From positions 5,704,001-5,768,000 of the forward strand of contig CANUEZ040000107.1 in NCBI GenBank assembly GCA_948099385.1: 64,000 nt of DNA. The letters run 5' to 3'. Shown in pieces: positions 34,999 to 47,640 of this stretch (position 1 is its first letter; each line of letters opens with the position of its first letter). This DNA is from Fasciola hepatica (Eukaryota; Platyhelminthes; Trematoda; Plagiorchiida; Fasciolidae). The position numbers and the translations under genes are program-made. The notes under the pieces were generated by a model that searched no databases, was not told the DNA's origin, and saw nothing but the letters and a program-made list of their open reading frames with translations.

Positions 34999-36945
34999 GT
35001 TTGATAGACGCTGTTTCCATCGACGCTACTCTAGACACTCCAAAGTACACCAAAAGGTAGAGGCTCGCCGCTGTGTTGTCAGAATCATTTTGGTGACGAT
35101 AGATGAGTGAGTGTACATGATAATTGGACATGAAATGATTTTATACTACTACACGCATTCCACCTCGATTTTATTGAATACAGAAATAATATTTCTGTTT
35201 CAGTTGGTGTTGATTTCTATACTCCATGCAGATTTAGGAGAGTTATTTCTACTCAGTCATGGTGCTCATGTTTACCAAACGTTTCAGTGGATCTTGATCA
35301 ATCCTTCTTCATCGATGGTCCGTCAGAAATGTTGAAGTTTTAGTATATTCGGTGTGTATGTGTTAGTTCGGCTAAATGTCAGCAGCAGCTCTTGAGAAGC
35401 TTTGGGTAACTGGCAGTCAGTGTTGAGTGTTATAACCAACTCAAACTGCTAGAAGGAATTTAGGCAAAACTTGTGATCACTTGGGAGAACAAGACGATAT
35501 TGAGCTGAAACGGACAGTGGGGCAACCAGAAAGAAAAACTATCAGGTATGCAAAAAAAGGAAACAATGCTTAAAAAGCGAGAGCAAATCTTTCTGCACAG
35601 TGTTGTTCAGAAGGTGAATAGCGTTAGTTGTGCTCCAGGAAAAAACTGAAGGATAATAAATCAAGGTTTCTGGAAACATGGTGCTGTGCATGGATGATCA
35701 GTTAGTCCATGTGACCGAGGTAGTTGAAGGGTCCAATATTGAATTTCTACCAGAAAGGTGAATGCTCTGATCCCCGACAGGAACGGTTCCTTTTGAGTCG
35801 TTTATCAAACAGGCGCTTTTGTGTAAAATAAATGCATCCACTGACAACTGCGAATGTGAGAACAAAACATCCTCAAAATGATAATGACGAGAAGTGAATA
35901 GACCAATCAGTATTAAGCAAAGGAAGCCTGCCTGCACATGGAAATTGTCGGGGCTGAGACGCAGACCACATCGATGTTCCCAATGGTTTTGAATTTTGGT
36001 TTCGTTCGAAGCTCTGTTTGGTGGATTGCGTCGTTATGTAATCGGAGATCTTGGCGATTAAGTCATCAACGGATAAAACCGCCGAATCAGAGCTGCGAAT
36101 AAATTCAATGTTCAAAATCATTGGAAACGTCTATGATACGCCCAGATTTTTCCGGCGCTGGCAGAAGTTTGCCTGCAGACATGCTCGTACCCGCAAGCAG
36201 CTGTTCTTTCTTCAAGAATGCTTGAAACGAAGCATTTTATCGCACTGCATAGAACACTGACCACCCGTAAACCACACACAGACATGGATAATAGCAATAC
36301 GAAACGGAATACATGATACCGGTGCTAATTACAGATGTCTATAATCTCCTGAATGAGTATTGAAGCGTAATGTATGAAAAACACCTACTGGGGCAAACAA
36401 TTAATGGGACATGCTGTGCCAGTTCGCAAACCTCTGAACTATCCCCGGTCAGTGATTCCTCGATATTTAGATCCCAACGGATAAGTAACCATAAACAAAG
36501 TGATGGAACTACATTCAATTATAACCAAAAAACAACACTTTATATAACATCAGGGAAGAAACGCATGGACACATGTGGCTGTGTTAATAATTGTCCAGCA
36601 TGGTGCGCAGATATGATTGTTAAATCGGATCACAGTATGTCAAAAGTCTGATTGGTTGGTGGGTTGGTGTGAAGGGTAGGCAGTAGGTTTCCCGTCAGTG
36701 GTCGATGTGAACAGTGACGTGTGATCGACCGATTGGGTTATGGGCACACGCATCACGACTGCACTGTTGCGTGGGATACGCGGGCCTTACCTTGGGTGGT
36801 ACTGACAATGCATCCTGTCCGTGGGTAGGAAGAATACGGACTGCAGCCTTGCTGATGACGTGTTTTCAAGTAGATTTCTAACTCCCTGAGAGAAAAACTT
36901 TTACACAAACTTAGAATGTAGTCAAACGACGAATAAATAATTGTC
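34997..36945. other. Spacer of the inverted duplication, left part
   Basis: This is single-copy sequence within the window, between the two arms. Open frames of 60-93 codons (for example 35,111-35,335, 35,873-36,121, 36,370-36,651) have no motif I recognise. Some may be the diverged 5' part of the PLE remnant that becomes readable at 36,950. Confidence 0.4.
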
Positions 36946-36947
36946 TG

Positions 36948-37780
36948 GTGAAAAAAAGATTATCCTTAATCAGAAAAATCGACAGACTCAAGAAGTCTAT
37001 CATTTGGAACATTGTCAAAAGAATAAGTGGAGATCTTCAGACGGTGAATGGACATCAACCTGAGAAACGCTACATCAAAGGAATAACTAGCCGAACTGGA
37101 ACGTGCAGTCGAGTCATCTGGACTACTGGAAGAGACGAAAAACGAGTTGAGAGAAACTATGGTCCCAGCTATTCGTCGCATACGGCCAGTCACTGCTTTC
37201 TATGACGAGGAGCTCAAAGCACTAAAAGCAATGAGGAAGGAAGAAAACACCACCATCCTTCTTGCTGATAAAAAATGGCATTCATTAGGAACAAAAATGG
37301 ATTATATCCAAAAGAAAAAGCAACTACCAGATGCCGCCTCCTCGATACGGATCTAACTATAAAACTGGAGAGGAAAATCAGTGCAACCCTGAAGAAGTTG
37401 CAAGAGGTGCAGAGAATAGCTGAAGAGGAAAGTTGCAGGATGAAAAACGGAGTCTTGAAACATTGCTCAGCTTTACGGATTGCCGAATGTACACAACGAT
37501 GGAATCCCACTGAGACCAATGGTCTACTTACCCGGAACCCCGAAATACAATCTGATCAACGGTTTATGGAAACACCTTGAACGGTTGATAAATCGATCAA
37601 ACCATTCTTTAACTAATACCCAACAATTTCTGGATAAACAAGAGGACATCAAGGTTGCAAAAACGGAGTATAGCTTTAGTTCGACGTCACGGCACACAAG
37701 ACACAAAAGAGAGCCTAGTATTCTTGAAAAAATTCGATCAACAAACACATTAAATCGAACTACATTTACAATCTTTTGAT
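36948..37780 (+). pseudogene. Decayed Penelope-like element, lineage distinct from the 60.6-kb copy
   Basis: Reading across frames on the plus strand gives the order typical of PLE reverse transcriptases. ELKALKAMRKEENTTILLAD at about 37,207-37,266 matches the PLE pre-RT box (family LRK.....LPADKG). Next come LTIKLERKISATLKKLQEVQ, then HNDGIPLRPMVYLPGTPKYN at about 37,488-37,550 (RT motif 2, family K.H..G.PLRPIV), then SNHSLTNTQQFLDK at about 37,596-37,640. Homology ends just before the catalytic D..SLFT box. Several frameshifts make it dead. RT motif 2 and its surroundings differ from the intact PLE (GVPLRPILDMCNSPYH), so two PLE lineages are present. Confidence 0.75.
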
Positions 37781-38165
37781 ACGCCAGTAATTAAACTAAT
37801 TCGATGAATAAGAAATTAATATAAGGACCTTAATCTCACCCACACGAACCCACGAGGTCAAATTCTTCTCGCGAACAGATCGAACAATCTGTTTCCGTAA
37901 TGACTCAGTGGACCAAGTCTGAAATAACACAAAAATAAGAACAAAACCGGAAACATCGAAAGAGAAAAGAACAAAATAAAAAATTATCGGATGTCCCGAG
38001 GTCAAATTGCTAAATTGGAATGGCATTTCACAATATCAAAGGTCAAGTTGCGAAATGTAGAAGTTTGGACCGAAAGGATGAAAGGTAGAGTTTCTATAAA
38101 TAATATTCTTCTAAAGTGCAGGCCATCAGAGAATTCTAGGTAAGATCCAGGGCAATCTCTCTCTC

Positions 38166-38231
<66 letters not shown>
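38166..38231. repeat. (TA)n tract at the inner edge of the right arm
   Basis: TA tract with one interruption, preceded by a short (CT)n. It is the counterpart of the tract at 34,909-34,996. Confidence 0.95.
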
Positions 38232-38234
<3 letters not shown>

Positions 38235-39361
38235 CGGAAAACTGCACTTGCGCACTAACGATGTCAACTCTTCTGGTAATGGGACATTTATGACTTGAAA
38301 GCCAAGCTTAGCGATCACATACCGATACATACCATCAACCTGAGCTTCGAACGAACTCAATATTCTTTAGCATATGGAACCATTGATAAGATCCGAAATC
38401 TTACCAATTCTATTCCATAGCTGATTAAGTATATTGACTGTTGAAGGTCTGAAATCAGTTCCTCCGTGGTAAATAACTTCTGAAGACTCGGACTGGATCA
38501 ATTGGATTTGAAAAGTAAGTGGGACTCTTGGGGCTGCTACCTGTATTTGTATGGGTACAATTATGATACTGTATTAGAAAGTTATCGACAACCCTCTCGA
38601 GCTCGTCAAATCTTCATGCTATTGTGAATCTCATGGTACTCTTCTTTGTTCGAACAAAGATTTATACTTATCGATTAGACTGCAGGTGACGTGTAGGTGA
38701 TAACACGTGCTGGAAACCCATTTGTTTTAACCAGTCAGTCACCTTCTGACCAATAAAATGAATTGTGTTGTCAGCGATTACCGCATGTGATACTCGTTTA
38801 CGGTCAAAACTCTTGGAGAACGAAGCAATAGAAGATTAAGGACTTTGAGAAGTAGTGAAGTAAATATCCCACCAATATGAATAAGAATCACTTTTTTAAA
38901 TGGCATTATATGTTTTCAAAAAGTGATGCACAGTATTCTGAATGAATAAGCTCCAGACCTCACGTAAAACGGGTAACAGATTTCATTTGGAAGGTTTAGG
39001 GTGAATTTTATGCACATAATTGCTTCAACGTTTATCAAACTGACACAAATCACTTCAGTTCAGGATACAAACATTCAAGTCGGGCCAAAGACTTCATCTT
39101 CTCACTACTAAGATGCCTAGAATATAAATCTGTCAATATGGTGAGGGAGGCATAAACAAGACCATTTAGACACAAGACACCACTACAAGTCACAGTAATA
39201 TCATCACGACGGTTGTAAAACCAGGAGGAGCTACGCTTATTATTGGCTTTACAATCTCGTTGAACACAAAACTATGGCATGGTAATATTTTCCATAGAAA
39301 TATTAGTTTCACGAACTAAATCTGATCGGTCTTTAGCAATTGGTTGCGTTGGAAATCAGCA

Positions 39362-39440
39362 AAAGTACTTTCGAGTCCCATTTGGGGCTCGTTTAATGTG
39401 CACGGCCGATGGTTTCTAACAAGGATGAAACAGCTGGACA
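39362..39440 (+). repeat. SINE fragment inside the gypsy element (right arm)
   Basis: Mirror of 33,715-33,795. It contains GGCCGATGGTTTCTAACAAG, GATGAAACAGCTGGACAGTG. Confidence 0.7.
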
Positions 39441-41901
39441 GTGATTTTGTAGTTTTCCCATGCATTGCATTGCATGATGAATCTCATTTTAGTTGAAAGT
39501 ATTTTCCTCATATATCCTACAACAAGGTAGATAGTCTAAATTTGGAATGTGTTCACTTTCACGTTGGTTGTTGTCCTGCAATACGCTCTAAGAGTGAAGT
39601 TGAACCTTGAAACTATGGCACCTTATTATTTCATTCCCTAAATTTTAAGATTGTACATGAATCTCAATTTCCCGTGATCTGTTGCGAGTGGAAAATGTGC
39701 ACGAAACAAGTAACGTTGGAATTGTGTAGCCTCCCAAATCTTAGCTAAATCTTCACGCTGTGTCTGTCAACATCGACTTTCCGCAGAATTAAGCAGACGC
39801 GAAATGCACAGCACTGGATGATTATCTTGCTGGATCGCAGGCTCGAAGGCCGTAGGAGGAGCATCCGTAATGATCGGTGATGGCCATCTGGGTGAAAACG
39901 CACGCATAATGGCACTGGTAGAAAGCCAGTTTATAAATTTTCAAAGTCCATACTCACGTAGAAGTGACCAGTAGAATAATGATGGTTTCGAACATAGTTC
40001 AAATGACGGTTCTGCTTTAGAAGAAAAGCCTGGAGTACATCTGGAATGATACTGAGGTGCACCCAACAACGAACGAGGTTCCTCAAGGGACGTAGAGGGA
40101 AGTACGTACGATAAAGAAGGAAGGAGGTCGGATTCTGGTCGAAAACAGATGTTTCTCTTCCAAATATCCTAAAAAATAAAATGAGTGACTGAAAAAAATC
40201 CATTAGTCTCATATAATAACAGTGTTATATGAACGGAACAGCTCGAGCAACAGACACAAACATTCGTCACTCATCCCCTTTGTTGATGTTAGAACTATTA
40301 TGTTGTCTTTGTAGACAGCAACACCTCGTAAACCAAGAACGAAATAATCAGTAGCAGCTTGCATGATTGAGTGTGAAGCACTGAGAACAAAAGGTATACA
40401 CTTATGCTGAGCTCATCCAAAACAAGTATTGATTATTGTGAATCACCGGATTTTTCGTCTAGTGGTAGTTACAGAAAGGCGTATTTTAGATCAACTATAA
40501 AATATAACCTGAGACCACGAAACTGATACCGGATACATTCCGGTTCTACCGTCGAACAACTGAACCGTCTCAGGAATTTCTCCTGGTGGTGCAATAGTCT
40601 CCGCAAATTATCTGAATTTTTCCGTCTCTCTTCACAGGTGTCACATAGGTGTAGCTCTAGCAGGCGTGTTCACCGGGGTCAGTTCACAATCACACCGCAT
40701 CTCCCACTCATTCAAATAATCCCTAGGGTAATGTTCATCGCCATTAAAAATACTGACGGTCCTGATACTTCAAGAGTACCAGGGCGTTGTTTTGATACCA
40801 CCTGAATCCACAAAACACTCAACATGCAACTAGGAGAGACAAGACTGTTGGTAATGAGAAAAGAATGGTCGAAGTGTTTTTCATGCAGTTAAGTCTAGTA
40901 AAGTAGGAAGTGAGTCAATGATGAGGAATGATGACGGATAAGTGGTGGTATAAAAACCAATGAGGGATACTTCGCACACTCTCACCACATGCAAGCCACG
41001 ACCAGTAATTCCGTTGGCGGAAATGTTAGCCAGCTTAAGATTTACGAGAGGTTGAAGTAGTTTATAAACAATTAGAAATGAACAGTTCTTTGTATCTGAT
41101 AAGAACGAATTTGTGATCGGATTATTAACGGCATACGCGTAAGCAACACGACAATATGGATTCGACTTGTTAAAAGCTAAAGAAGGATGTTGCAAATCGG
41201 AGGGTAAACGAGACTGAGTACTGAGAACCGACGGTTACGTAAACCCTTGCACTTCGAAAAACAGACTGGATATGACCAACTTTACTGCATTTGTGAGCTG
41301 TGACAATGAGAAATTGACAAGCTGAACGTGAATGTTTAGTACCAAATAACTGACAAATAGTCCATATTGAGGGGTCTTCCCGGTGAGGTGGAGATGGAGT
41401 TCCCGAGTTGTTCGATTTGTTCAGACGTTCGAATTGGAGTGGTTGTTGACTTCGGAGAATTAGCAGCGCAAAAAAAAAAAACAGTCGGCTCTTCAAGAAC
41501 AATTGCACTACCGTCTTGAAAAAGTTCGCTCAAGAGATTAGCTGACAGAAATGTGCAGATGAAAAAAGAGTAACTGCCCTCGTAATTCGACACAAGTAAT
41601 TCCAGCAGTCAACCGATTGCACAACTGTCTTTGTGACTGATCACGAAAAGGAACTGGAAGGCCTCATATTTGCAAGAATAAAGTCATGTGTTGAATAATG
41701 ATTCAGAAGAACTATGGAATACAATTTCGTTGGCTCAGAAAAATCAAAATTGACCTACTGCAAGTGTTGAATGAGCTAATCTCCGAGTATTTGATGTATG
41801 TAGCGTCTGCATATCGATGCACTATGATTCGCAGAAGCCCACATGGATATTATTGTTCACCAGTTATGCGAATCAGGCAATGCGTTGCTCATTCATCTGT
41901 A

Positions 41902-42072
41902 CACACACTCACAACAATCTGATTCTTGCACCGTGAGTGTGAGTGGGTTCGCCTGTCAGGAGAGTCCACTAAGGAATCACCACTGTGATTCACTGATAGT
42001 TCCATGTGGGTTAATCACAGCTAACCTTGAGAACGACGGCAGTGTGGTCGCGAGTTGAAATATTCCCGTATT
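41902..42072 (+). repeat. Dispersed repeat of about 170 bp, copy 3 (right arm)
   Basis: Mirror of 31,080-31,250. Confidence 0.6.
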
Positions 42073-44044
42073 TAGTCAGTAGACTCTTCTCGGAGTAGAA
42101 TCCAAGCACGATTGTGATGCACAAATCAAACTGCTGTGAACAACTCTCTGAATACCTCACTCGGCTGCAAATTGGGTGAAATGGGAAAAGCCAAGTTCTT
42201 TACAGGGTAGTAAACCCCCTTCTCAAAGGTAGGTAATAAATGGACAGTCTTCTTCTCGGAGCCCAGAATTCTACGCATCAAATACCAGATTTCAAAACGC
42301 TGTATGTAATCCTCAACTTCACGGTGATGTTCGTGAATATTCGCAGGTTCCAAACTGCAGAAATCCATGACATGCTGTATGACCTCGACATTGGTGGCAG
42401 TAATTGGATATAAACTTGAGATCAGGCGTAGTCTCACTGAATGTGTAAATGTGATGTTTCATTTTGAACGCACTATACTGGTGAGAAGACCAACCTAAAT
42501 TGCGTGTAATCGAAATTGTACTAGACGCAAACGTACTGTACATTCATTACCAGACACGATAAAACAACACAAATTATTATCATTAAAAAACATCACTTTA
42601 TGCTGATCAGGTTAGAAATATTCCTCTCTGCGCACAGAAATTTTACTACAAATTATGTGCCTCTTTGGTATTGGTCACACAAATTCACCTGAACTACTGC
42701 TGCAAGCATTTCCATCATTTTACCTACATTCATCCCATGTACCTTATCATGAATTGATAGGTTTTATGTTGGCTACCGAGAAAATTTTGTCATACGTCTG
42801 TATCTCGCCATATTTCTTTCTTTCGTTCTGAACAGTCGGATAAGGGGTAACTTAAGTTTCAAGTAACAAATTTGTTTTCGGCGTCAAAGGAGAACACGGT
42901 CGTAAATTCTCGAGGCATATCAGGCAGTATGAACGAGAGTAATTACGATAGCACACAAAACCATTTTTTGTATGTCATTTCCACGATATAGCTTGACCTT
43001 CGACTTTGCTCGATGGACACTTACCCGGTTGTACATGCGTTGTTGAACTATTAACGGACGAAGTCACGTTGACTGCAGAACTGATTCACGTTGCGTTCCG
43101 GTTTCTCACACGCGGTTTGCCCATATTCCTCCTTGTCTGAATTCAATGTGCCTCCCATGGGTTGGTCTTATCGGTACAGGACTGACCCGATAAATTTCAC
43201 ATATTTTTACCCGACTCATTTATTCTGGATCCGACCAATCAGACGGATTTTGTAGTTAGCTTCCCAGGCAGCACAGTGGGCCATTGGTCGTCAACATAGT
43301 GACCAGACGTGATCATTTGGAATAACGCCACGTGCCAGCCCGCGTTTAGCTGATAAACGTTAACACGGCGTGTCACGGGGCTAGTTTCATCTATGTGTGC
43401 CATCTGCTGACAGAGCTGATAAAAATGTCATTTCGGATAAGCCATGGATCAGTTAGGGGCCGGTAGGGTGCGGCAACCATGAGGAGTGCAAACCGGCTTG
43501 TCCCGATTGGTTTAATTAGCCCACCACTGACTGACGAAAAGGTGATCCAATCTGGTCAAACAATGGTCATTCAAGGGTAAATTTTTCGTTCTTTTCTGGT
43601 TAGGAAGTAGTCCGTCATCGGTCATTCTGAGCTCTTTCCATCTCTAAGGCCAAGGGAAATGTGTGTACGTGAGGACTGCCGGGTTCGGTGTTCATCCACG
43701 GGTGGGGAGGAGTTTATTTGTGTTCGACTTGCAAGTCACAAAAACAGGGAAAACACCATCAGCACAAAGGTCAGTATGTGTTCCATCGGGTACTCACTCT
43801 TGTATTGATCGAACGCCAACACAACTGCCAACAGCCTGCTCACTACATGCGGCGCCGATAACTGTCCGTCCTCTTCGAAATAATTATTTCAATTTTAAAA
43901 GCAAGTTCTTCTGTCAACCAAACCGGATATAAATCAGAGTAAAAGCTCCAATACCTCGAAGCACTACTCTCAAAAACACGAAGTATGGGAAGCAGACAAT
44001 TTAAAATGATCATAATTTTATTCATTTCAGAGTACCAATGCCTA

Positions 44045-44205
44045 TCTGATCACCACGGACGCTCTGTTTAATTGTTCCATCCTTGTTAGGAGTCATCATC
44101 AGTGAACATCAACCGAGCCTGCTACCGGGACTCGAACCCAGGCTCGATGATGCTGAGTCGAACAACTAAACAACGGGCTTTCTGAGTTGACTAAGGACGG
44201 TTTGT
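44045..44205 (-). repeat. tRNA-derived SINE in the right arm
   Basis: Mirror of 28,950-29,105, with a small difference between B box and tail (GAGCCTGCTACCGGGACTCG on the plus strand). Confidence 0.7.
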
Positions 44206-44344
44206 TCGACATCACAACTATATGATATTAGTGCCCATTTTGTCATTGTCGTTTTATGCAAGTGTCCCGGGAGTTTTAATCCGTTTTAAGGACGTCACTG
44301 TCAGTGCAAAGTGCACGTGCACTTGAACCTGCTCCGTAAGGCGA

Positions 44345-45240
44345 CTGCTGCTGCTCTATGTCGCGTAGATGAACCGTTTCCCGTTATTCAAACGGGTCTA
44401 ATTTTCCCATCTAAAGTGAGAACAGATTTCTTCCTGTATTGCATTTTTCGCTGTTCGAGCTCTGTCTGGCAGACAATAATCGTGAATGAAATGTTTTTCC
44501 GTTGACTGCTAACCTACCCTCAGTTGGACAGGTAGTGTCCCGAATTCGGTCGTTTGAAGGAAAAGCACGTGCACTAGGAACGTGCATTCAGAATCAAAGA
44601 ATGGCCCGTACGATCATCGGCATCGGAACAAGAAGGTCCCAGAAAACGTGAGTTGTAAATCCACATCAGTCTGGCACGAGGTACTTTGCACGTGGTTGAT
44701 GGAATGCGACAGTGCAGACCGTTGTACAGACAGGTGTCGGATGCTCATGCGGAACACGAACGGGACACGGTGAATCACGAACGAATGTTCAAGGCGCATG
44801 GATAAGCATCAAGACATCATGCGATTGATTCTACCGCACAACAGACATATTGTGACTCTCGACCACATATTGCAACCGATATTATACCGCTGATATTGGT
44901 CACGTTAAACCTAATGACGCATATACAGCGTTCGTCTGACGAGCGTTCACATAACCGCAGACTGTTCTAGTATGTGGACGGTGTGAGTTTGGTGTATGCA
45001 TGTAACCAACGTAGTCAATCGACTAACTAGCCACTTAGAACCTGACCAAACAGGTAATATGGTGGTCTACACACGAAGAGCTTTGACGGACTCACAATTT
45101 TTTTCTTGTGATCAAGTTTATTGCATTTTCCGGCACTTAAAGTGAATAAAGTTTGTTGTTACGCTACACAATGTTGTCACAAATCAGCGCAGTTTCCCTG
45201 AGAGAGAGATATTTTAGATCCAAGAGATATAACAAACTGT

Positions 45241-45242
<2 letters not shown>
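44345..45242. other. Unassigned stretch right of the inverted duplication
   Basis: No supported gene. Overlapping frames at 44,582-44,799 on both strands are a coincidence without motifs. Confidence 0.35.

Positions 45243-45295
<53 letters not shown>
45243..45295. repeat. (TA)n microsatellite
   Basis: 53 bp of TA directly continuing the repeat at 45,296-45,430, possibly as its 3' tail. Confidence 0.95.
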
Positions 45296-45298
<3 letters not shown>

Positions 45299-45430
45299 AG
45301 TAGTATGTAAACGTGTGGAGAAAATTTCCCCGAAAGCACACGACCGGTTTTGCGGTTGTTGCCATTCATCAGGTATGCATACCCCGTACTCCTTTGCCCA
45401 CTCATCTTCATACTTGTACACTTTGTCGTC
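45296..45430 (-). repeat. Dispersed repeat with (TA)n tail
   Basis: The minus strand is open in two frames. One reads YKYEDEWAKEYGVCIPDEW, PQNRSCAFGE, FSTRLHTTYY and then TA-encoded IYIYIY. It is the same family as 25,600-25,760. The reading frame may be incidental to an untranslated retroelement tail. Confidence 0.5.
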
Positions 45431-45739
45431 ATATCGTCACTGTGATCTAATTTTGAACGTCAGGAGTGTGGAAGAAACTGTGGATTAGCAACAGAAATCA
45501 GGGCGCAAGTCCTGTCTACGGGAACCTTCACATGCGCACTGGTGATGGCAGCACGATCGGTGTTGAAGTGTTTGCGGCCTAAAAGCCAAGTTCAACGATT
45601 AGAACCTGAAATGTAAATGACACCAAATTTCAAAAGCAAAGTGGAAATAATGTCTATTTTCACTGCTCTAGTTTCTTCTCACGAACTGACCTGAAGATGA
45701 CCCATCTACATATCCGTCAGCGGAAGATTCCCATGAGTT

Positions 45740-47640
45740 CACTACCGTAGTTACTACCCTCGGTCTGTATGCATACAAGTTTCCACCTGATGGCTGGATA
45801 TTCATCCCTACGGGTGTACACAAAATCTACTTGACTTGACTTTTGAGCTGGGTTTCTCTTGCTATCTTTCCGTTTCCAGTAACAGTATCAGAATTTCAGA
45901 CCTTCAGAGGTGTATCCATTCCTGGAGAACACTCTGTAATCCCAAAATATCACTGAACTTCATTCTTTGGTTGGTTCTCTACAATAATATCCGAGTTTCA
46001 TTTCAAAATTTTCTTCTCTCGTGTAACATATTTTTGAGGTGCTGTCTTTCGGCGATTTTTCGTGGCCAACCAAGAACGATCACGACGTTCTATTCTGCCA
46101 TACTTTTGTATTCATACACTCCTAATCTGCATTCTACAGACATCACTGTTGCTCCACCCACCGGAATCGAGGCTGTACTAGAAAAGGTTGAATTCCATGT
46201 TATTTGTGTTCCACCTCGGCTTAACACTGTTGAAAGAGGCTATTCCTAGCCGCAACTTGAAGCTTTGGCCGTTTGTCAAACTGCGTCACAGCGTTTCACT
46301 TGTCAACCCTCCAGACTAGTACAAAACTACCTCACTCTAGTGATTCAGCATTGGTGTATGGGACTTATCACATGCAACTACTATATTCGAAGTCGTAGTG
46401 GTAAGCAAATTCCACTTGCGGGTTATCCATCCAGATACACTCAATCAAGTGATAGATATGATTCTTAATGTTTACTTAGGCAACCAGTTCCTGCCAGTCG
46501 ACAAGACCTAATTCACGATTCATGTTGGAACTTTGGATATTTTGTTCTACAATTAAATAAAGATGGAAAATCAATAACAAGTGTTATTTTCCTGATACTT
46601 GTCAGGGTGAATGAGCTAGCTATGACACCAGAAGGAATTTCGTGTTTTGATGATCGCATTGTTATTCTTTCATCACTCTGGCGATTACTATTATTGAACT
46701 TGCCTTCTGGTAGTTAGGAAATCGGGAAAATGAAGGCGCTGGCGCCTAACTTTTGGTGGCCCGAGATCAATTGCGACCATGTGCAGTTCGTCAAATGTTG
46801 CGACCGTTAAGTGCACAAAACCTACTTTCTGCCTTTAAAATGGACTCCATGGTGTGCATCATGTGACGCTTGGGAAAGAATTGTTGCTAATTGGTGTGAC
46901 TCATTTGTGAATAAATACTGGGTTCTGGTGACCATCGAATTTTATTCTGGTTTGCCAGAAGTATATTTCAAAACTTCGGCAGATGTTGAATTCACCTTAA
47001 CTGCCTTGTGGATGACATTAGCTGTGGAGCAGTTCCCCATGTATTGGTTTTTGATAATGAATCAGCTTCACGGCGGAAAAGATTACTAACTGGTTTAAAG
47101 AAAGTGGGTGTAGCCACTTTCCCGCTGCGCTCTGACATCCACTGTCAAATGAAGTGGCCGAGAACTTTATTTGAATATCAAAAACAAAATGTGAATGCGA
47201 TCAATCCGTCAAACTTTCAAGAGCTTAAACGAGGTGTGGACAACCTCCTCCTTTGGTACAGAAATACCGCTGGTGGCACCGCATGTTCCAGTCCAGTAAC
47301 AATATTCAAGTTTCGAGTACTCCGTTCTGTTTCCACCGCTGTTTCCTACCAACGTGGAAATGATTTAACGTCCGGGTTCCATAACTGTGTCGGGGCAAAT
47401 TGTGAACCGTACGGTATGAATCTTGGATATGGATGATGGACTGGGATTTCGAAGACATATTGATCAAAGCCATCATCAAGTTCCTGAAATTCCTGCTGAT
47501 ATAGAAATTGTTCTGATTTCAAAGCATGCTGAATCCGATTCATTATTACCTAGCGAAATTGCTTTCGGACATCCGGAACGCCTAGCCACCCAACCATATA
47601 GAAACAAAACCCTTTCTAGTTTTGGTATTTGATGACTAAT
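45740..47640 (+). pseudogene. Second decayed Ty3/gypsy element, RNase H to integrase
   Basis: Pol pieces run in order on the plus strand. The RT-RNase H connection is weak at 45,780-46,260. The integrase zinc-binding region lies near 46,720 (GKMKALAPNFWWPEI, then HVQFVKCCDR). The integrase core lies at 46,880-47,090 (YWVLVTIEFYSGLPEVYF, then HVLVFDNE with the second catalytic Asp). The third acidic residue is retained in a shifted frame (NEVAENF near 47,155). Then follow INPSNFQELKRGVDNLLLWY and RNTAGGTACSSP, and the C-terminal RILDMDDG-like box at about 47,415-47,460 (MDMDDGLGFRRHIDQ). Frameshifts near 46,890, 47,010, 47,150 and 47,420 disable it. The conserved integrase tail and the order of motifs make the call secure. 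Confidence 0.8.

Larger units (their letters stand above)
38236..42500 (-). pseudogene. Decayed CsRn1-like Ty3/gypsy retrotransposon (right arm, mirror copy)
   Basis: This is the same element as at 30,650-34,905, in opposite orientation: gag at 42,126-42,437, zinc knuckle near 41,290, protease at 40,881-41,195, RT at about 40,220-40,810, integrase at about 38,450-39,190. It carries the same disabling stops and the same internal insertions, so it was already dead when copied. Confidence 0.8.
38231..44344. repeat. Right arm of the very large inverted duplication
   Basis: Reverse complement of 28,799-34,910. The few visible differences from the left arm include a run of A at 41,469-41,480 and scattered substitutions. 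Beyond the outer edge at GCTCCGTAAGGCGA the flank (CTGCTGCTGCTCTATG) is unrelated to the left flank. No target-site duplication is evident at the outer edges. Confidence 0.95.

Noticed and set aside
34780..35131. Open frames on both strands with long IYIYIY stretches (also at 27.6, 38.2, 45.2 and 50.9 kb)
   Set aside because: They are translations of (TA)n microsatellites; TA repeats have no stop in some frames.
28799..44344. A single large DNA transposon (Polinton-like or foldback) with 6-kb terminal inverted repeats
   Set aside because: The arms consist of a nested, decayed retroelement plus SINEs, the spacer holds only a dead PLE, and no target-site duplication or transposase was found at the edges.
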